From Isochrysis galbana (Eukaryota; Haptophyta; Isochrysidales; Isochrysidaceae): a stretch of 64,000 nt of DNA. The translations under genes were made by a program, and so were the position numbers. This document shows positions 10,934 through 21,123 of this stretch, piece by piece. Within the stretch, counting starts at the first letter, position 1. Each line of letters begins with the position of its first letter. The stretch spans positions 62,001 through 126,000 of the forward strand of contig CM030931.1 of the NCBI GenBank assembly GCA_018136815.1, read 5' to 3'. The notes under the pieces are model-generated. The model saw nothing but the letters and a program-made list of their open reading frames with translations, made no database searches and was not told the DNA's origin.

Positions 10934-13900
10934 ACGGCGCCGCGTCTCGACGACTTAGACCGCGACGTCAAGGAGTGGACCGACGCCAACGGCTGCGCGT
11001 ACTGCGCCTTTCGTCCCCGGGCTCCATCTGGTACGCCCGAAGCAGACCTGTGGAAGTATGGCAGGCGACGGAGCTCATAACCCGTCGTTTGCCAACCGTA
11101 CATTCGTTTTCTCTGCGAAGGTGGCAGTGGCGAGTGTGTAACGACCCAAAGTCCACCGCCGCCTCCGCACGATGGTTGTTCTCCGTCCGGCCCAGTAGGT
11201 CGCCGGCGGGCCCACGTCCGCGCTGTTCACCCCGCTACCAGTCCAGGGTAGTGGGCCTGAACGCCACCCACCAAAGATCGTATTAGCTACGGCCGAGTAC
11301 TTCTACGGCCTCCAACCAGTACCCTAAGATTCCCAAGTTCCAGCCAAGCCCTTCCACCTCCACCCCCTCTTTCTCCTGCCTCCTCGCGATTACCCCTATT
11401 TCTCCCAATGCGATAATTCCATCCTGGTTCTCGATATCACGCACGAGTCCTCCAAACCAAGTCAACCGTCCCCGCCTCTCTATCAACTCAAGCCGCTAAC
11501 CGCTACCCCACGCCACTCCCAAGCATCAACAGTCCAAGACCTCACGGTCTGCGAAAATCCAGCCGCGCAGGCCCAATCCAACCTTCATCTCTCCAAATCA
11601 AATTTCGCATGTCCGAGCCACAAAACGTCTCCCGAGTACGAGTCCGAGTCCAAGTCACGTCAGAATTGCCCTCTTCGTCTTACGCCACCGCGCGCCCATC
11701 TACGAGTCTGAGCCCAGTCCAGTCATCACCGGTATCACCAGTCTCCATCGCTACGACGATGGAGGCGCAGTTCTCCGGTTCTTCCCCACTTTCTTTCGAG
11801 TCCGAGTCCAAGCCTGTTTTTGAGCAAACCCCGTTCTGAGCCATCCGAGTCCGAGTCCGAGTCCGAGTTTACAATGTCACCGAGTCCTACCACGCGGTCG
11901 ACCGCAGGATTAACGGAGCTCCAGCCACTCACTGAGCCTCCGACGACCACTCCTTCCGAGGAGTGTTCACCTTCGGTCCTCCACGCCCCGAGTCTGAGTC
12001 ATTTGGAATCTCCGGTCACGTCCAGAATCCAACCACAACCGAGCCCCGTTTCACGAGCCACCGCGTATCGAGTCCAAACACAAGCTGACGCCGAAGCCCT
12101 CGACGACAGCCACTGTGTCCTTGTCCGAGCCACCGTTCCGAGTCTCGCCGCAGCCGGCCTGCCACTCCCAGCAAGCTGCACGCCGCCGAGCCGATCCCTT
12201 CCGTTTCCGTTCCGAGTCCGAGTCCAATCGCACAAGACAGTGCATCCCGAGGCCCGCGTAATCAAGCCCGTCACCGAGTCCGAGATTTCGGCCGCACCGA
12301 GCCAACCGGTGCTGGCCACCGTGCCCCTATTGTCATCACAAGCTTCAGCTTCGTCCTCACCGACGTTGCGACGCCAGGGGGCTTCACCTTTGGGCTGGCA
12401 CCGTCCGTTCCCATTTCGAAAGTGAGCCTGTTTTCAGTGTCCAGCACGCACAGAACGACGAGTCCGAGTCCGAGTACAATTTAACGTCACCGCGGAGTCC
12501 GCGGTCGACCACCGGCGTTCCCACGCCACCCCATCAACCGAGAGCCATGGAGGAGCTTGGCACAGCCGTCTCCTAGCCCCTCTCAAGTTGCCGAGTCTTC
12601 CGATTCGAGTCTGAATCCACCGTAATTTCAGCGGTCCATCCACCCGCTAGCCCGAGCCAAGTCCTCCGAAGAATGCTTCGCATTGGAGAACCTCTTCGGT
12701 CACCACCCACGCCAGCCGCTGCCGCAGAGCCACCACCCTGGCCTCAGCCTTCCCCGCGGCCGGCTTCTACGACAGCCACGTCCCTTCTTTCGTCGGCGCC
12801 GACCCCGCCGGCGACAGATTGCAACGAAGTCGATGCGGGCCGATTCTTTCTGATGTGACCATGGAGAGTGACCACAACTCCTTGCAGTCGAGGAACGGCC
12901 GCCTCCCAAACCGAGCTTCTACGCCCATTGAGCCAACCCAACCGAGTCTCTAAGCCATGCCTTCATGCCTCTCACCGGTGGGTGTCGCGCGGCCGCGGGT
13001 CCGTCGCCGCAATCCGACACCCCACCTCTCCGAGTTTGTTCGTCGATCCCGTCCTCCGAGCCGTCTCCACGTCGTCGATATCCGAGTCTTCTTTCATTCG
13101 TCCTACGTCGCCGCGGCCACCGGTGCAGCCCCCAAGCACTGCCTGCCTCTCGATACCACTACCACCGCCATCATGCGCGTGGCAGCGATCAATGCGTCCG
13201 CGATCCAGTCCTTCGATTCCTCTCAAAACAACTCCGATGTCGGCACCCGTGATGATACCCCGTCACCCCGCTCTCCACGCTCTCGCCTCTCTTCGTGCAC
13301 GAGCGAGCGGCTCTGCGGTGGTATTACCTCGGCACCTCACGGAGGCAGCCCAAGAGCTTCGCCGGCCTCGCAATGGCACCCTAGCCTCGCCTGCCGCCGC
13401 GCTACCCAAGCACTTCGATGAGCTTTGCGCTGAGCTCACGAAGATGAATCAACGAGTCCAAGACGGGCTGACGTCTGGCTGTCACGCACCACGCGTTCTC
13501 GTCGTTGGCGAGACGAGCGGCGTCGTCTCCTCCATGTTCCTACTCGCCGGTGCTGATGTAGCTACGTGCGATTTGTATCCTTCCGAGATCGATTACGTGC
13601 CCCACTTCCAAGGCGACGCGCTTCATGTCCAAAACCTAGGTTGGGACCTAGTCATCGCCCACCCGCCCTGCACGTACCTCTCCGCGTCAGCAGTCAATGG
13701 CTCTCCCAAGAACCCGGACGTCGTGCCGCTCTTGAGTCGGCCGCCCGCGTCTTCAAGTCAATGGCTCCGCCACTGCTCCGTTTGTAGCGGTTGAGAACCC
13801 TCGGATGCATGCGGAAGCTCGCCGTTTAGTCGGGGGGTTGACCCGACCCAATTCGTCAACCCTGGGAGCACGGCACTGGACACCAGAAAGCCACCGGGTT

Positions 13901-15699
13901 GTACCTCACCAAAGGGCTGCCGCCCCTCCAGCCAACTTGCGTCGTGGATGGCCGTGAGTCGGCATGGCTACCTCTCTCCTTCACCGCACCGTGGCGCTCT
14001 TCCGCAGCCGCACCTACGTGGTGTAGCTGGAGCGATGGCGATCCATTGGATGCCTGTTCTTCTTCGAACATTTGAGTCAACAGCGAGACCAGACGTCGAC
14101 GAAGAAATTGTCCGCGTTAGAGCTACTCGCTTGCGCGCGGTGCAGCCTATTGGACCGGCCTTCACTTAGCTCGACCGAGGCTACCGCCTACGAGCCGTGG
14201 TCGGCTCTTCATCGTTATGAGAGGGGGAGGGAAACTAGTGAAGTTTCTTCCGACCCCGTTGTTTCCCGTCCAGCTACTCCCGAGTCAGACAACCACGAAG
14301 ACCAAAAAGAAACCCACGATAACCACGACAACGACACGCCACTCCACGCCTCCGAGTCTACTCTCCACGACCATTCTCTCCATGGACCGCCCCGCCTCCG
14401 GCACGCGCGAGCTCGCCGCGTCCGACGACGCCGACGACTCTCCGGAAGCGGCGCCAACAATGGCAATCATTCGAGTGAACGGGGACCAGAAATGGTCCAA
14501 CGTCACGCTCGAACCGCTGACGAAATAAGAGCGCAAGCTCTAGCCGGACGAAGCGCCGACGAGGAATCCGACCTCGCCGCTGCCGTCCGAGCGCCGATCG
14601 AGTTCGTGGAAGCCAAAGGCATCCGCGCCGAAGAGCTAGCCTCATTAGTTCGAAGACCCAAGACAGAAGCCCAAGCCCGTCTCGAGAAAGATTGGGAAAA
14701 GATGTCCGACCACCCGAGGCACCCCACCGACAAGAGAGGCCTGGGCCACACTAGTCCCAAGCTATCACCCTGTACCGCTACCAACGAGGACGACGCCTCT
14801 AGGCCCTCTGCCACGATAGCGGCAGTCGGAGTACCCGAAGAGACGACGACTACTTTGACGACGAATTCACCCGAGCAACCACGCTGTCGACCAACCCCGT
14901 CCCGTCCGACACCATCGCACACGTGACCGCGCACCGACCGGATAGCGTCGTGGATACCCTACCATCTGCCTACCCAAGCATTGCCTATATGTTCGAGACT
15001 ATGGTCTGCCGCTCCGGCGAGGCTACCGGCAAAGAAGGAGTTATCTTAGCCGACTCCGCTCTCACGGTCAACAGCACACTCGCTGACACCGGAGCTGGCC
15101 CGTCGGTCGTGACCACTTCCCTCTTGTCCAGCCTACCAAGACGCATGCGTCGAGCGGCTGCCACAAGCCGTAGTGACACCGCTTCACGGTCCGGACGGCC
15201 TCCTCTTATCACGCGAGGCAAGGCTCGAATCGTTTCTCCGTCGTGGATTTCTCTTTCGTCATACGTTCATGGTGATTGAAGGCAACCCGATGCTGCTGCT
15301 CGGGAACGACTTCTTAGCCACGCACGCCGCTTCGATTCAGCTCGCCTCGACAGCGCGGACGGCTCTATCACCCTCGGTGCTCCATCCACGGTGGCTCCTC
15401 TTGAGGTTAATGGCAGTCCAAGCCCCGACGCTCCGCCGATCTTTCGCGTCTCGACGTCACCGATAGCGGTGGTCCCTGTCAGCATGACTTGTGCACAGGT
15501 CTGTCCGACCTCCGCGAACCCAATCACGACTGACTTCTTCCGAGGGCCGCAGGCCATCCAAAACGACAACCAGCTAGTCACCGAGCCTCTCTTCAGCACG
15601 GCCGATGAGTTTGCCGCCAAAGCGCCGGCATCATGTGGCTCCGAGTACCTCCTATATACCCACGAACCTATCACGATCCCGGCCTATCATCGGGCACGT
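10931..15699 (+). pseudogene. pol: Small ORF, linker, methyltransferase-like and protease region of copy B, frameshifted
   Basis: The region aligns with copy C 23496-28650 minus the 340-bp duplication. The ATGA start (10931), the amber codon (11196-11198), the PPC motif (Cys codon 13669-13671), the VENP block and the protease ADTGAG block (near 15090) are all recognisable. The ATG and amber codon are out of frame, and one base is lost just after the PPC motif, so the methyltransferase-like part cannot be translated in one piece. Confidence 0.85.
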
Positions 15700-18533
15700 T
15701 TCACGTCCGAATTCCGCTAGCTCTTCGAGAACACGAAGACTGCGCCATGCTCGTGGACCGACTCCCTACACGCGAGACTATTGACAGCTCTCCGCTCGTC
15801 ATCCCTCAAGTAGAGAGGCCGAAATCCGACCACACCATCGCGGTTACGGTGGCCAATACTGACCCCAAACCACTACACCTTCCGTCGTTCCATCCTGTAG
15901 CTTCGCTACAGGTTCGATTCAAGATTCACGCTGGAACTTATCACCGCGTCGGTGACAATAACTCGCCGGATGTGATTGAGTCGCTCAACGAGGACCAACG
16001 CAAGCTCCTCGAGGCAGCCAAGATCGACCCCGAGGGCCGTCTCTCGATGCCCCAACGTGAACAAGTTCGTCGTCTACTGGCCCGACGTATCGCTGCTTTC
16101 GCAATTGACCCGACTAACCCGAATCACACTCACGTGATGGAGGTAGAGCTACCGCTCAACCCCGGAGCCGAAGCTCACCGTCACGCACCGTCTAGAGTTG
16201 GACGAGAGGGTGAGAAGATCATAGAGGACGAAGTTTGCAAGATGGAGTCCGCGGGCATCATTAGGAAATCAAATTCGTCGTGGGCCTCTCGAGTCGTGTT
16301 AGTCACTAAGAAGGATGGCTCCGTACGTTTCTGCGTAGATTATCGCGACGTCAACTCCAAGCTTCGTCTAGAGGACAGCCCTCTTCCCCTCACGGTAGAA
16401 GCCATCGACCGATTGTCGTCCGGTCAAGGCAACCTCGATTCTCTATTCCTTTGCACCCTGGACCTGGCATCTGGTTTCTGGGGTATACCGATCAAAGAAT
16501 CCGATAAACATATCACCGCGTTCACTACTCATCGCGGCAAGTACGAGTTCAATTACTTGCCTTTCGGTGTTCAATCCGGTCCCTCGTATATGTGCCGCCT
16601 CATGGACGCCGTTCTCGGTGGGCTGGCATGGGAGATTTGTATGCCATACTTGGATGATGTCGGCGCCTGGTCGACAGGTGTAGGTGACTCGCTGCAGGCC
16701 AGGGAAGAGTCGTCATTCCAACAAATGTTACACCGTCTTGATCTTGTCTTGGAACGTCTCATCTGGGCGGGCCTCACTTGCAAGATGTCGAAATGCGTTT
16801 TCTTTGCCACCTCGGCTGAATATCTCGGCCACGTTGTTTCGCGTGAAGGTCTTCGGATGGATCCCAAGAAAGTGGAAGCTGTCTCGAAAATCGACCCAAC
16901 CCAAATCAACTCGATCGAAGCCGTCCGTTCGTTCCTTGGATTGTGCTCCTACTACCGCCGTTTCATCCGTCGTTTTGCGATCCGTGCGGCGCCGTTAACC
17001 GCTCTCACGCGGAAAGGGTGCGACGTCCCGGTCGAGTCGCAAACAGAAGCCTGTCGACAGGCTATCGAAGATCTCAAGCAAGCTATCTGTGAAGAACCCG
17101 TACTTGCACCTCCTCGAGACGACCGTCCTTTCCTCGTTAAAACCGACGGTGCTAGCAAGCTCGGCATCGCCGGCGTCCTCGCCCAAAAAGACGACGAAGG
17201 GAGAGAGCGCGTCGTTGCATACTACGGTCGTAGCTTGAGTCCGGCTGAGCGCCATTGGACAGTCACTGAAATCGAACTTCTAGCAGCGCTAGAATCGATC
17301 CGAAATTGGAGGCCTTATCTTTGGGGTCGCCACTTCACCCTCGTCGTAGACCATTCAGCTTTGCGCTGGCTTCACACGATGAAAGATCAAGTCACCGGTG
17401 GTCCAGCCTCGCGCCTCATGCGATGGGTCCTAAAGCTAGCCGAATATAGATTCGACGTCGTGCACAAACCTGGAGTCACTCACTGGGACGCCGACGGCTT
17501 ATCCCGCTTAGTTGCTCTCGAGCCTGATCACGATCCTCTCCATCTCGAGGAGAGTGACGCCCATTCTTTCGATTCTTCTGAAATTCACGACATAGTCGCC
17601 GCCGCGGTTACTTCATCCACCCTCACCGCTCGCCGCCAACAAGCAAGCGATAGGCTCGCTCGTCAAGCATCGGAATCTTCGGAGTCGATTACCTCCTCGT
17701 ATCTCGATGTGGGCGTGCCTCATGCCGACGAATTACGTCAAGCGCTCTCTACCGACGATCTCGCCAGCTCGATCCTTTCTGAAGTCGAGTCGATCCTTCC
17801 GAAAGCTTCCTCTTCGATTGACTCTAGCTCGTCGTCGAAGAAAAGTTCCCGATTCCTCCTTCGCGATGGCCTACTCTACTACCGCTCCTCAGAAGCGGAA
17901 GAGGCTCCTCTTCGTTTGTACATTCCGGAGTCCCTTCGTGACACGTACCTCCGCGCCTACCATGACCACCTTGGTCACCCAGGTGCGACAAGGATGTCTA
18001 CCCTACTTCGTACTCGAGTGTACTGGCCTGGCATGTCCGCCTCTGTATCGGAATACGTTCGAGAGTGCCACGAATGCACTCTTGGCAAACCGTTACCGCG
18101 ACCGCTCGCCCATCCATCCGGTCTTTCCATCGGATCTTATCCTTTCGACGTCGTCTATTGCGATATTCTTTCGATGGCGCCCACTCACGATTTCGTATCC
18201 GGCCGCTCCTGCCACCACCTCCCACAAGCCTCCTTCCACACTTCCACGCCCTCCGTGCGTCGTGCGTCGTGCGTCGATCACCATGCCCGTAGTCACCCCC
18301 GAGGAAAGCTCCATGAGCTCCCGCAAGAACCGCACTCCGCGCTAGCTGCCGGCGCGCCCTCGCAGGCCATCACCAAGAGTGAGATGAGCCTTGCTCTGAC
18401 ATTCTTGGCCCGGCGCATCAAAGCTTTCGCGTTGCACCCGGGGGCTCCAAACCATACGCACGTTCTCGAGGTGGAGTTGCCACTCAACCACGTTTCGCTC
18501 GCTATGTTTCGTTGCTTCTTGTTCCGATTCTGA
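15633..18533 (+). CDS. pol: Reverse transcriptase, RNase H and partial integrase of copy B, with chimeric tail
   Basis: The open frame is 966 codons. The first 20 or so are out of register with pol; from about 15700 it follows copy C pol. Visible motifs are FCVDYRDVN and YLDD of the reverse transcriptase, TDGASKLGIAG of RNase H and the integrase HHCC zinc-binding module, then the first catalytic Asp (YCDIL). After VSGRS (about 18205) the frame continues into translated LTR sequence and then into a FLARRI...ELPLN block from a related pol gene, ending at 18531. The tail is a recombination artefact, so the protein would lack integrase activity. RT and RNase H could still be intact. Confidence 0.85.
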   Translation: MWLRVPPIYPRTYHDPGLSSGTFHVRIPLALREHEDCAMLVDRLPTRETIDSSPLVIPQVERPKSDHTIAVTVANTDPKPLHLPSFHPVASLQVRFKIHAGTYHRVGDNNSPDVIESLNEDQRKLLEAAKIDPEGRLSMPQREQVRRLLARRIAAFAIDPTNPNHTHVMEVELPLNPGAEAHRHAPSRVGREGEKIIEDEVCKMESAGIIRKSNSSWASRVVLVTKKDGSVRFCVDYRDVNSKLRLEDSPLPLTVEAIDRLSSGQGNLDSLFLCTLDLASGFWGIPIKESDKHITAFTTHRGKYEFNYLPFGVQSGPSYMCRLMDAVLGGLAWEICMPYLDDVGAWSTGVGDSLQAREESSFQQMLHRLDLVLERLIWAGLTCKMSKCVFFATSAEYLGHVVSREGLRMDPKKVEAVSKIDPTQINSIEAVRSFLGLCSYYRRFIRRFAIRAAPLTALTRKGCDVPVESQTEACRQAIEDLKQAICEEPVLAPPRDDRPFLVKTDGASKLGIAGVLAQKDDEGRERVVAYYGRSLSPAERHWTVTEIELLAALESIRNWRPYLWGRHFTLVVDHSALRWLHTMKDQVTGGPASRLMRWVLKLAEYRFDVVHKPGVTHWDADGLSRLVALEPDHDPLHLEESDAHSFDSSEIHDIVAAAVTSSTLTARRQQASDRLARQASESSESITSSYLDVGVPHADELRQALSTDDLASSILSEVESILPKASSSIDSSSSSKKSSRFLLRDGLLYYRSSEAEEAPLRLYIPESLRDTYLRAYHDHLGHPGATRMSTLLRTRVYWPGMSASVSEYVRECHECTLGKPLPRPLAHPSGLSIGSYPFDVVYCDILSMAPTHDFVSGRSCHHLPQASFHTSTPSVRRASCVDHHARSHPRGKLHELPQEPHSALAAGAPSQAITKSEMSLALTFLARRIKAFALHPGAPNHTHVLEVELPLNHVSLAMFRCFLFRF
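18206..18402 (+). repeat. LTR 3'-end fragment joined into the integrase of copy B
   Basis: The segment matches the last 200 or so bases of the family LTR, from tgccaccacctcccacaagc to ctctgaca, with more substitutions than the copy C LTRs. Both joins are sharp. Confidence 0.85.
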
Positions 18534-18622
18534 CCTCTGGTCAGCTCAGGTTCCAGGTTCCAGGTCTCTGTTTCCAGGTTCACCGCTCGACATCGGGAGA
18601 CGTCTCGATCTTAGTCGGGGGG
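18403..18622 (+). mobile_element. Fragment of a related, divergent pol gene plus polypurine tract
   Basis: The first 95 bases translate to FLARRIKAFALHPGAPNHTH, aligned with LLARRIAAFAIDPTNPNHTH in copy C pol but clearly divergent, so it comes from a second element family. After noncoding sequence with repeated ccaggttcc motifs comes ctcgacatcgggagacgtct and a tagtcgggggg polypurine tract. Both are shared with the sequence just before the copy C 3' LTR. Confidence 0.7.
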
Positions 18623-19015
18623 TGTCGCATTCATCCTAGATGATGCGATTTCCAGGCTCTTGTTTCCAGGTCCTTCGCCGTGCGGCCACACGGTGAAGCT
18701 CAGGTACTTCTAGGTTGGTAGGGTTCGTCCCTAGCGATCTAGAATTCGAGTTCTCGTTTCGTTCCTTCTAGCCTGTCTGTCAGGTGCAGAGGGAAAAAGT
18801 TGACATGCGCACGCACGGCGTCTCCGCGGGGGGGCCGATGCACATCGCGCCGTGCCTATGCACGGCGTGCGCGAATGTGATTGCAAGTCATCACAGGTGC
18901 TCCGAGAGAAATATCTCTTAAATTGCCTGTTTATGTAGTTGTCGGCCTTAGATGAGACGCAGGGAAAAGCGTTGACACGGCGTCCCCCTCGGGGGGAAGA
19001 TGCACCGCGGGGGAA
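18623..19015 (+). repeat. Putative LTR start of a second retroelement family
   Basis: It begins TGTCGCATTC directly after a polypurine tract, the position expected for a 3' LTR. An inverted pair GCATTCATC/GATGATGC lies at the start. Two similar modules with gttgacatgcgcacgcacgg-like and gttgacacggcg-like sequence follow. The right end is not determined. Other pieces starting TGTCGCAT occur at 38099, 58896 and 62261. Confidence 0.45.
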
Positions 19016-19609
19016 AGCAGAGAAAAAAATGTTATGCTAGTCTTCATTTAATTTTAAAATGCCGCTCTATATACAACTGTGGACATTTGATCGCTCAATT
19101 CAACTGATGTCCCACAATTGACGGAACGACACCTTTCACCCCTCACCCCTCCCTCCCTACCTGCTACTTGCTATCCCCCTAGTAGTGCACGGGGGGAGTC
19201 GCTTATGGCGGGGGGAGAAGGGCCGGGGGAGTGGGGGTGTAGAAAGTTTTCTACGTGAGTAGAAAGTAGAGGGTCCACGGCCGCGTGTGCGGTGAGACTA
19301 TTTAAAGGTTTATTATGAAATGAAAATGAAAACTCATCATTTCGTCTTTTGTTTTCGTCATGCTGTCTTCTCTTCCATCGCATATGGCACACGCCCCACT
19401 GTACCCGCAACATGTCTCGATCATTCGAATCTCATTTTGTAACCCCCTCTAAGAGACATTTCTCTGGATCCTGAGTTTTGGAACGGAGGTAGTACTATTA
19501 TCATGGATGATGGTACTGAGCCGTACTATTGTACACCTCAGTTACAAAAAATCATCAGCATTTTTTTCTGGAGGGTGGGGCCGCTCATTCGCTCGGCAGG
19601 GCTGGGCCG
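19016..19609. other. Gene-free stretch before gap
   Basis: No supported gene. Features seen are T/A-rich patches near 19290-19340, a gtagaaag repeat near 19238-19270, and TGAGTTTTGGAACGGAGGTA near 19472-19491, whose complement looks like the end of a Tc1/mariner-type MITE. No partner end was found. Confidence 0.4.
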
Positions 19610-19709
19610 NNNNNNNNNNNNNNNNNNNNNNNNNNNNNNNNNNNNNNNNNNNNNNNNNNNNNNNNNNNNNNNNNNNNNNNNNNNNNNNNNNNNNNNNNNN
19701 NNNNNNNNN
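19610..19709. other. Scaffold gap, 100 N
   Basis: Exactly 100 N. It hides the 5' flank and target-site duplication of copy C. Confidence 0.99.
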
Positions 19710-19711
19710 CT

Positions 19712-21123
19712 TGTTGTATTCCTGCCCATCTGAAGGCTGTAGGCATGAATATTCGTGTAAGGTACGCGCTCACAATTACAATTGAACAGTTCCCCGTGTT
19801 GCCACTGACGCACAAGACACACAGATTCGGATTCCCCATGGTCTCAAGTCCAGGTTTGCAGATTTTGGTCTCGAAATTTGCGATTCGAATTTTGTTTTTG
19901 CTGTTACTATAATTGTTGGCTCGTTTAAGGTAATAAACCGGCATGACTTCGACTTCTCGTTCTGCAGTCGCTCTGCGAGACTCTCTCTCTCTCTCTCTCT
20001 CTCTCCGTCCGCCTCTCCTCGGCCGACGGCAAGAAGATTCGTCCAAAACATTCTCCGGTCCCAAGATATCTCGTGGGGGGTCTCTCCGCGCTCCGCGAGG
20101 GAAAGGACGCGATCTCGCTCCGAGATCACCCTCGCGCCCTCCCACGCTGCCCGCCGTGCCCTCGGTCCCTCGCCCCCCGCGGCAGGTTCTTCCTCTCGGC
20201 GTGCCATCCGTCGCCTCCGGCCGTTATATTATTCCCCCCCCGCGCGAGGTTCTTCTCCTCCGCGCGCGGTTCGTTTCCTCCGGCCGTCGTTCGTTCCCCC
20301 CCCCGCGCGCGCTGTTTCCCCCCCCTCGCTTCGATTCCTCTCGCGGTTCCTTCGATGATTGCCTCCATCTCGTCCGTTCTTCTTCGCGATCCTCGCGGAG
20401 GGGGCACCGACGTTTAATGTTAGTTTCGTCGCGGTTTCGATGAAAGTAAGGAAGAACGAATGGCACGCGCCTCGCGTCTCGCGTCTTGTTTCGTCGCCCC
20501 TTGCTCGTTGCTTGTCTAGAAGGTCTCTCCGCACATCGCCTTCTTCCCCCGGCGCGATTTTGGATCTCTCCTCGACCCTCCGCGTTGGCTTCAGCGGACG
20601 AGTTCCACTTTAACGATAGTTCGAACCCTTCGGTGGCGTAGTTATGCGCTCTCTTTCCGTATATCTTCGCGCATGACGAGCGATCGCGACTTCAGCCTTC
20701 GCCGCGCGGGGAGGGGTTTGTTTATCGTATGATTCCGGAGTGTTTACGTTAGTTTTCTGAGCCCAAGGACTTTGGTTTTTGGTTTCTTGTGAGTGTTTTT
20801 GTAGCAACTTCGTCGAGTCCCACCGTGTTCCCAAGCGAGTCCCCCCGAGTTCCCGAGTCTATACCCCGAGTCAACGAGTCAATACCAGCCAAGCACGCGC
20901 CTGAGCCACCCCCAGTCGCCTGCCACCACCTCCCACAAGCCTCCTTCCACACTTCCGCGCCCACCGTGCTCCGTGCGTGCGTCGTGCGTCGTGCGTCGAT
21001 CACCATGCCCGTAGTCACCCCGAGGAAAGCTCCATGAGCTCCCCACAAGAACCGCGTTCCGCGCTAGCTGCCGGCGCGCCCTCGCAGGCAATCTCCAAGA
21101 GTGAGATCAGCCTTGCTCTGACA
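19712..21123 (+). repeat. 5' LTR of copy C
   Basis: It is 1412 bp, TGTTGTATTCC to CTCTGACA, with the TG...CA ends typical of LTRs. It contains a CT microsatellite at about 19981-20004 and a C/G-rich tract near 20230-20330. Its last 90 bases are open in the gag frame, so the gag start lies within the LTR. Confidence 0.95.
20224..20233 (+). promoter_or_regulatory. Possible TATA box in the LTR
   Basis: TTATATTATT is one of few A/T-only runs in a very GC-rich part of the LTR. It is conserved at the same place in copy B (about 7719) and in the copy C 3' LTR (about 33087). No transcription start is known, so this is an inference from composition and conservation. Confidence 0.3.

Larger units (their letters stand above)
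7215..18402 (+). mobile_element. Chromodomain Ty3/gypsy retrotransposon, copy B (decayed and mosaic)
   Basis: The 5' LTR (7215-8591) is followed by the same internal order as copy C. Many single-base indels break gag, the small ORF and the methyltransferase-protease part. From about 15700 to 18205 the sequence matches copy C without indels. At about 18206 it leaves the integrase abruptly and continues in LTR-type sequence that ends ctctgaca at 18402, so the integrase catalytic core C-terminal part, the chromodomain and most of the 3' LTR are missing. Confidence 0.9.

Noticed and set aside
19472..19491. TGAGTTTTGGAACGGAGGTA, resembling a Stowaway-type MITE end
   Set aside because: One short match only, with no inverted partner or TA duplication found before the gap.
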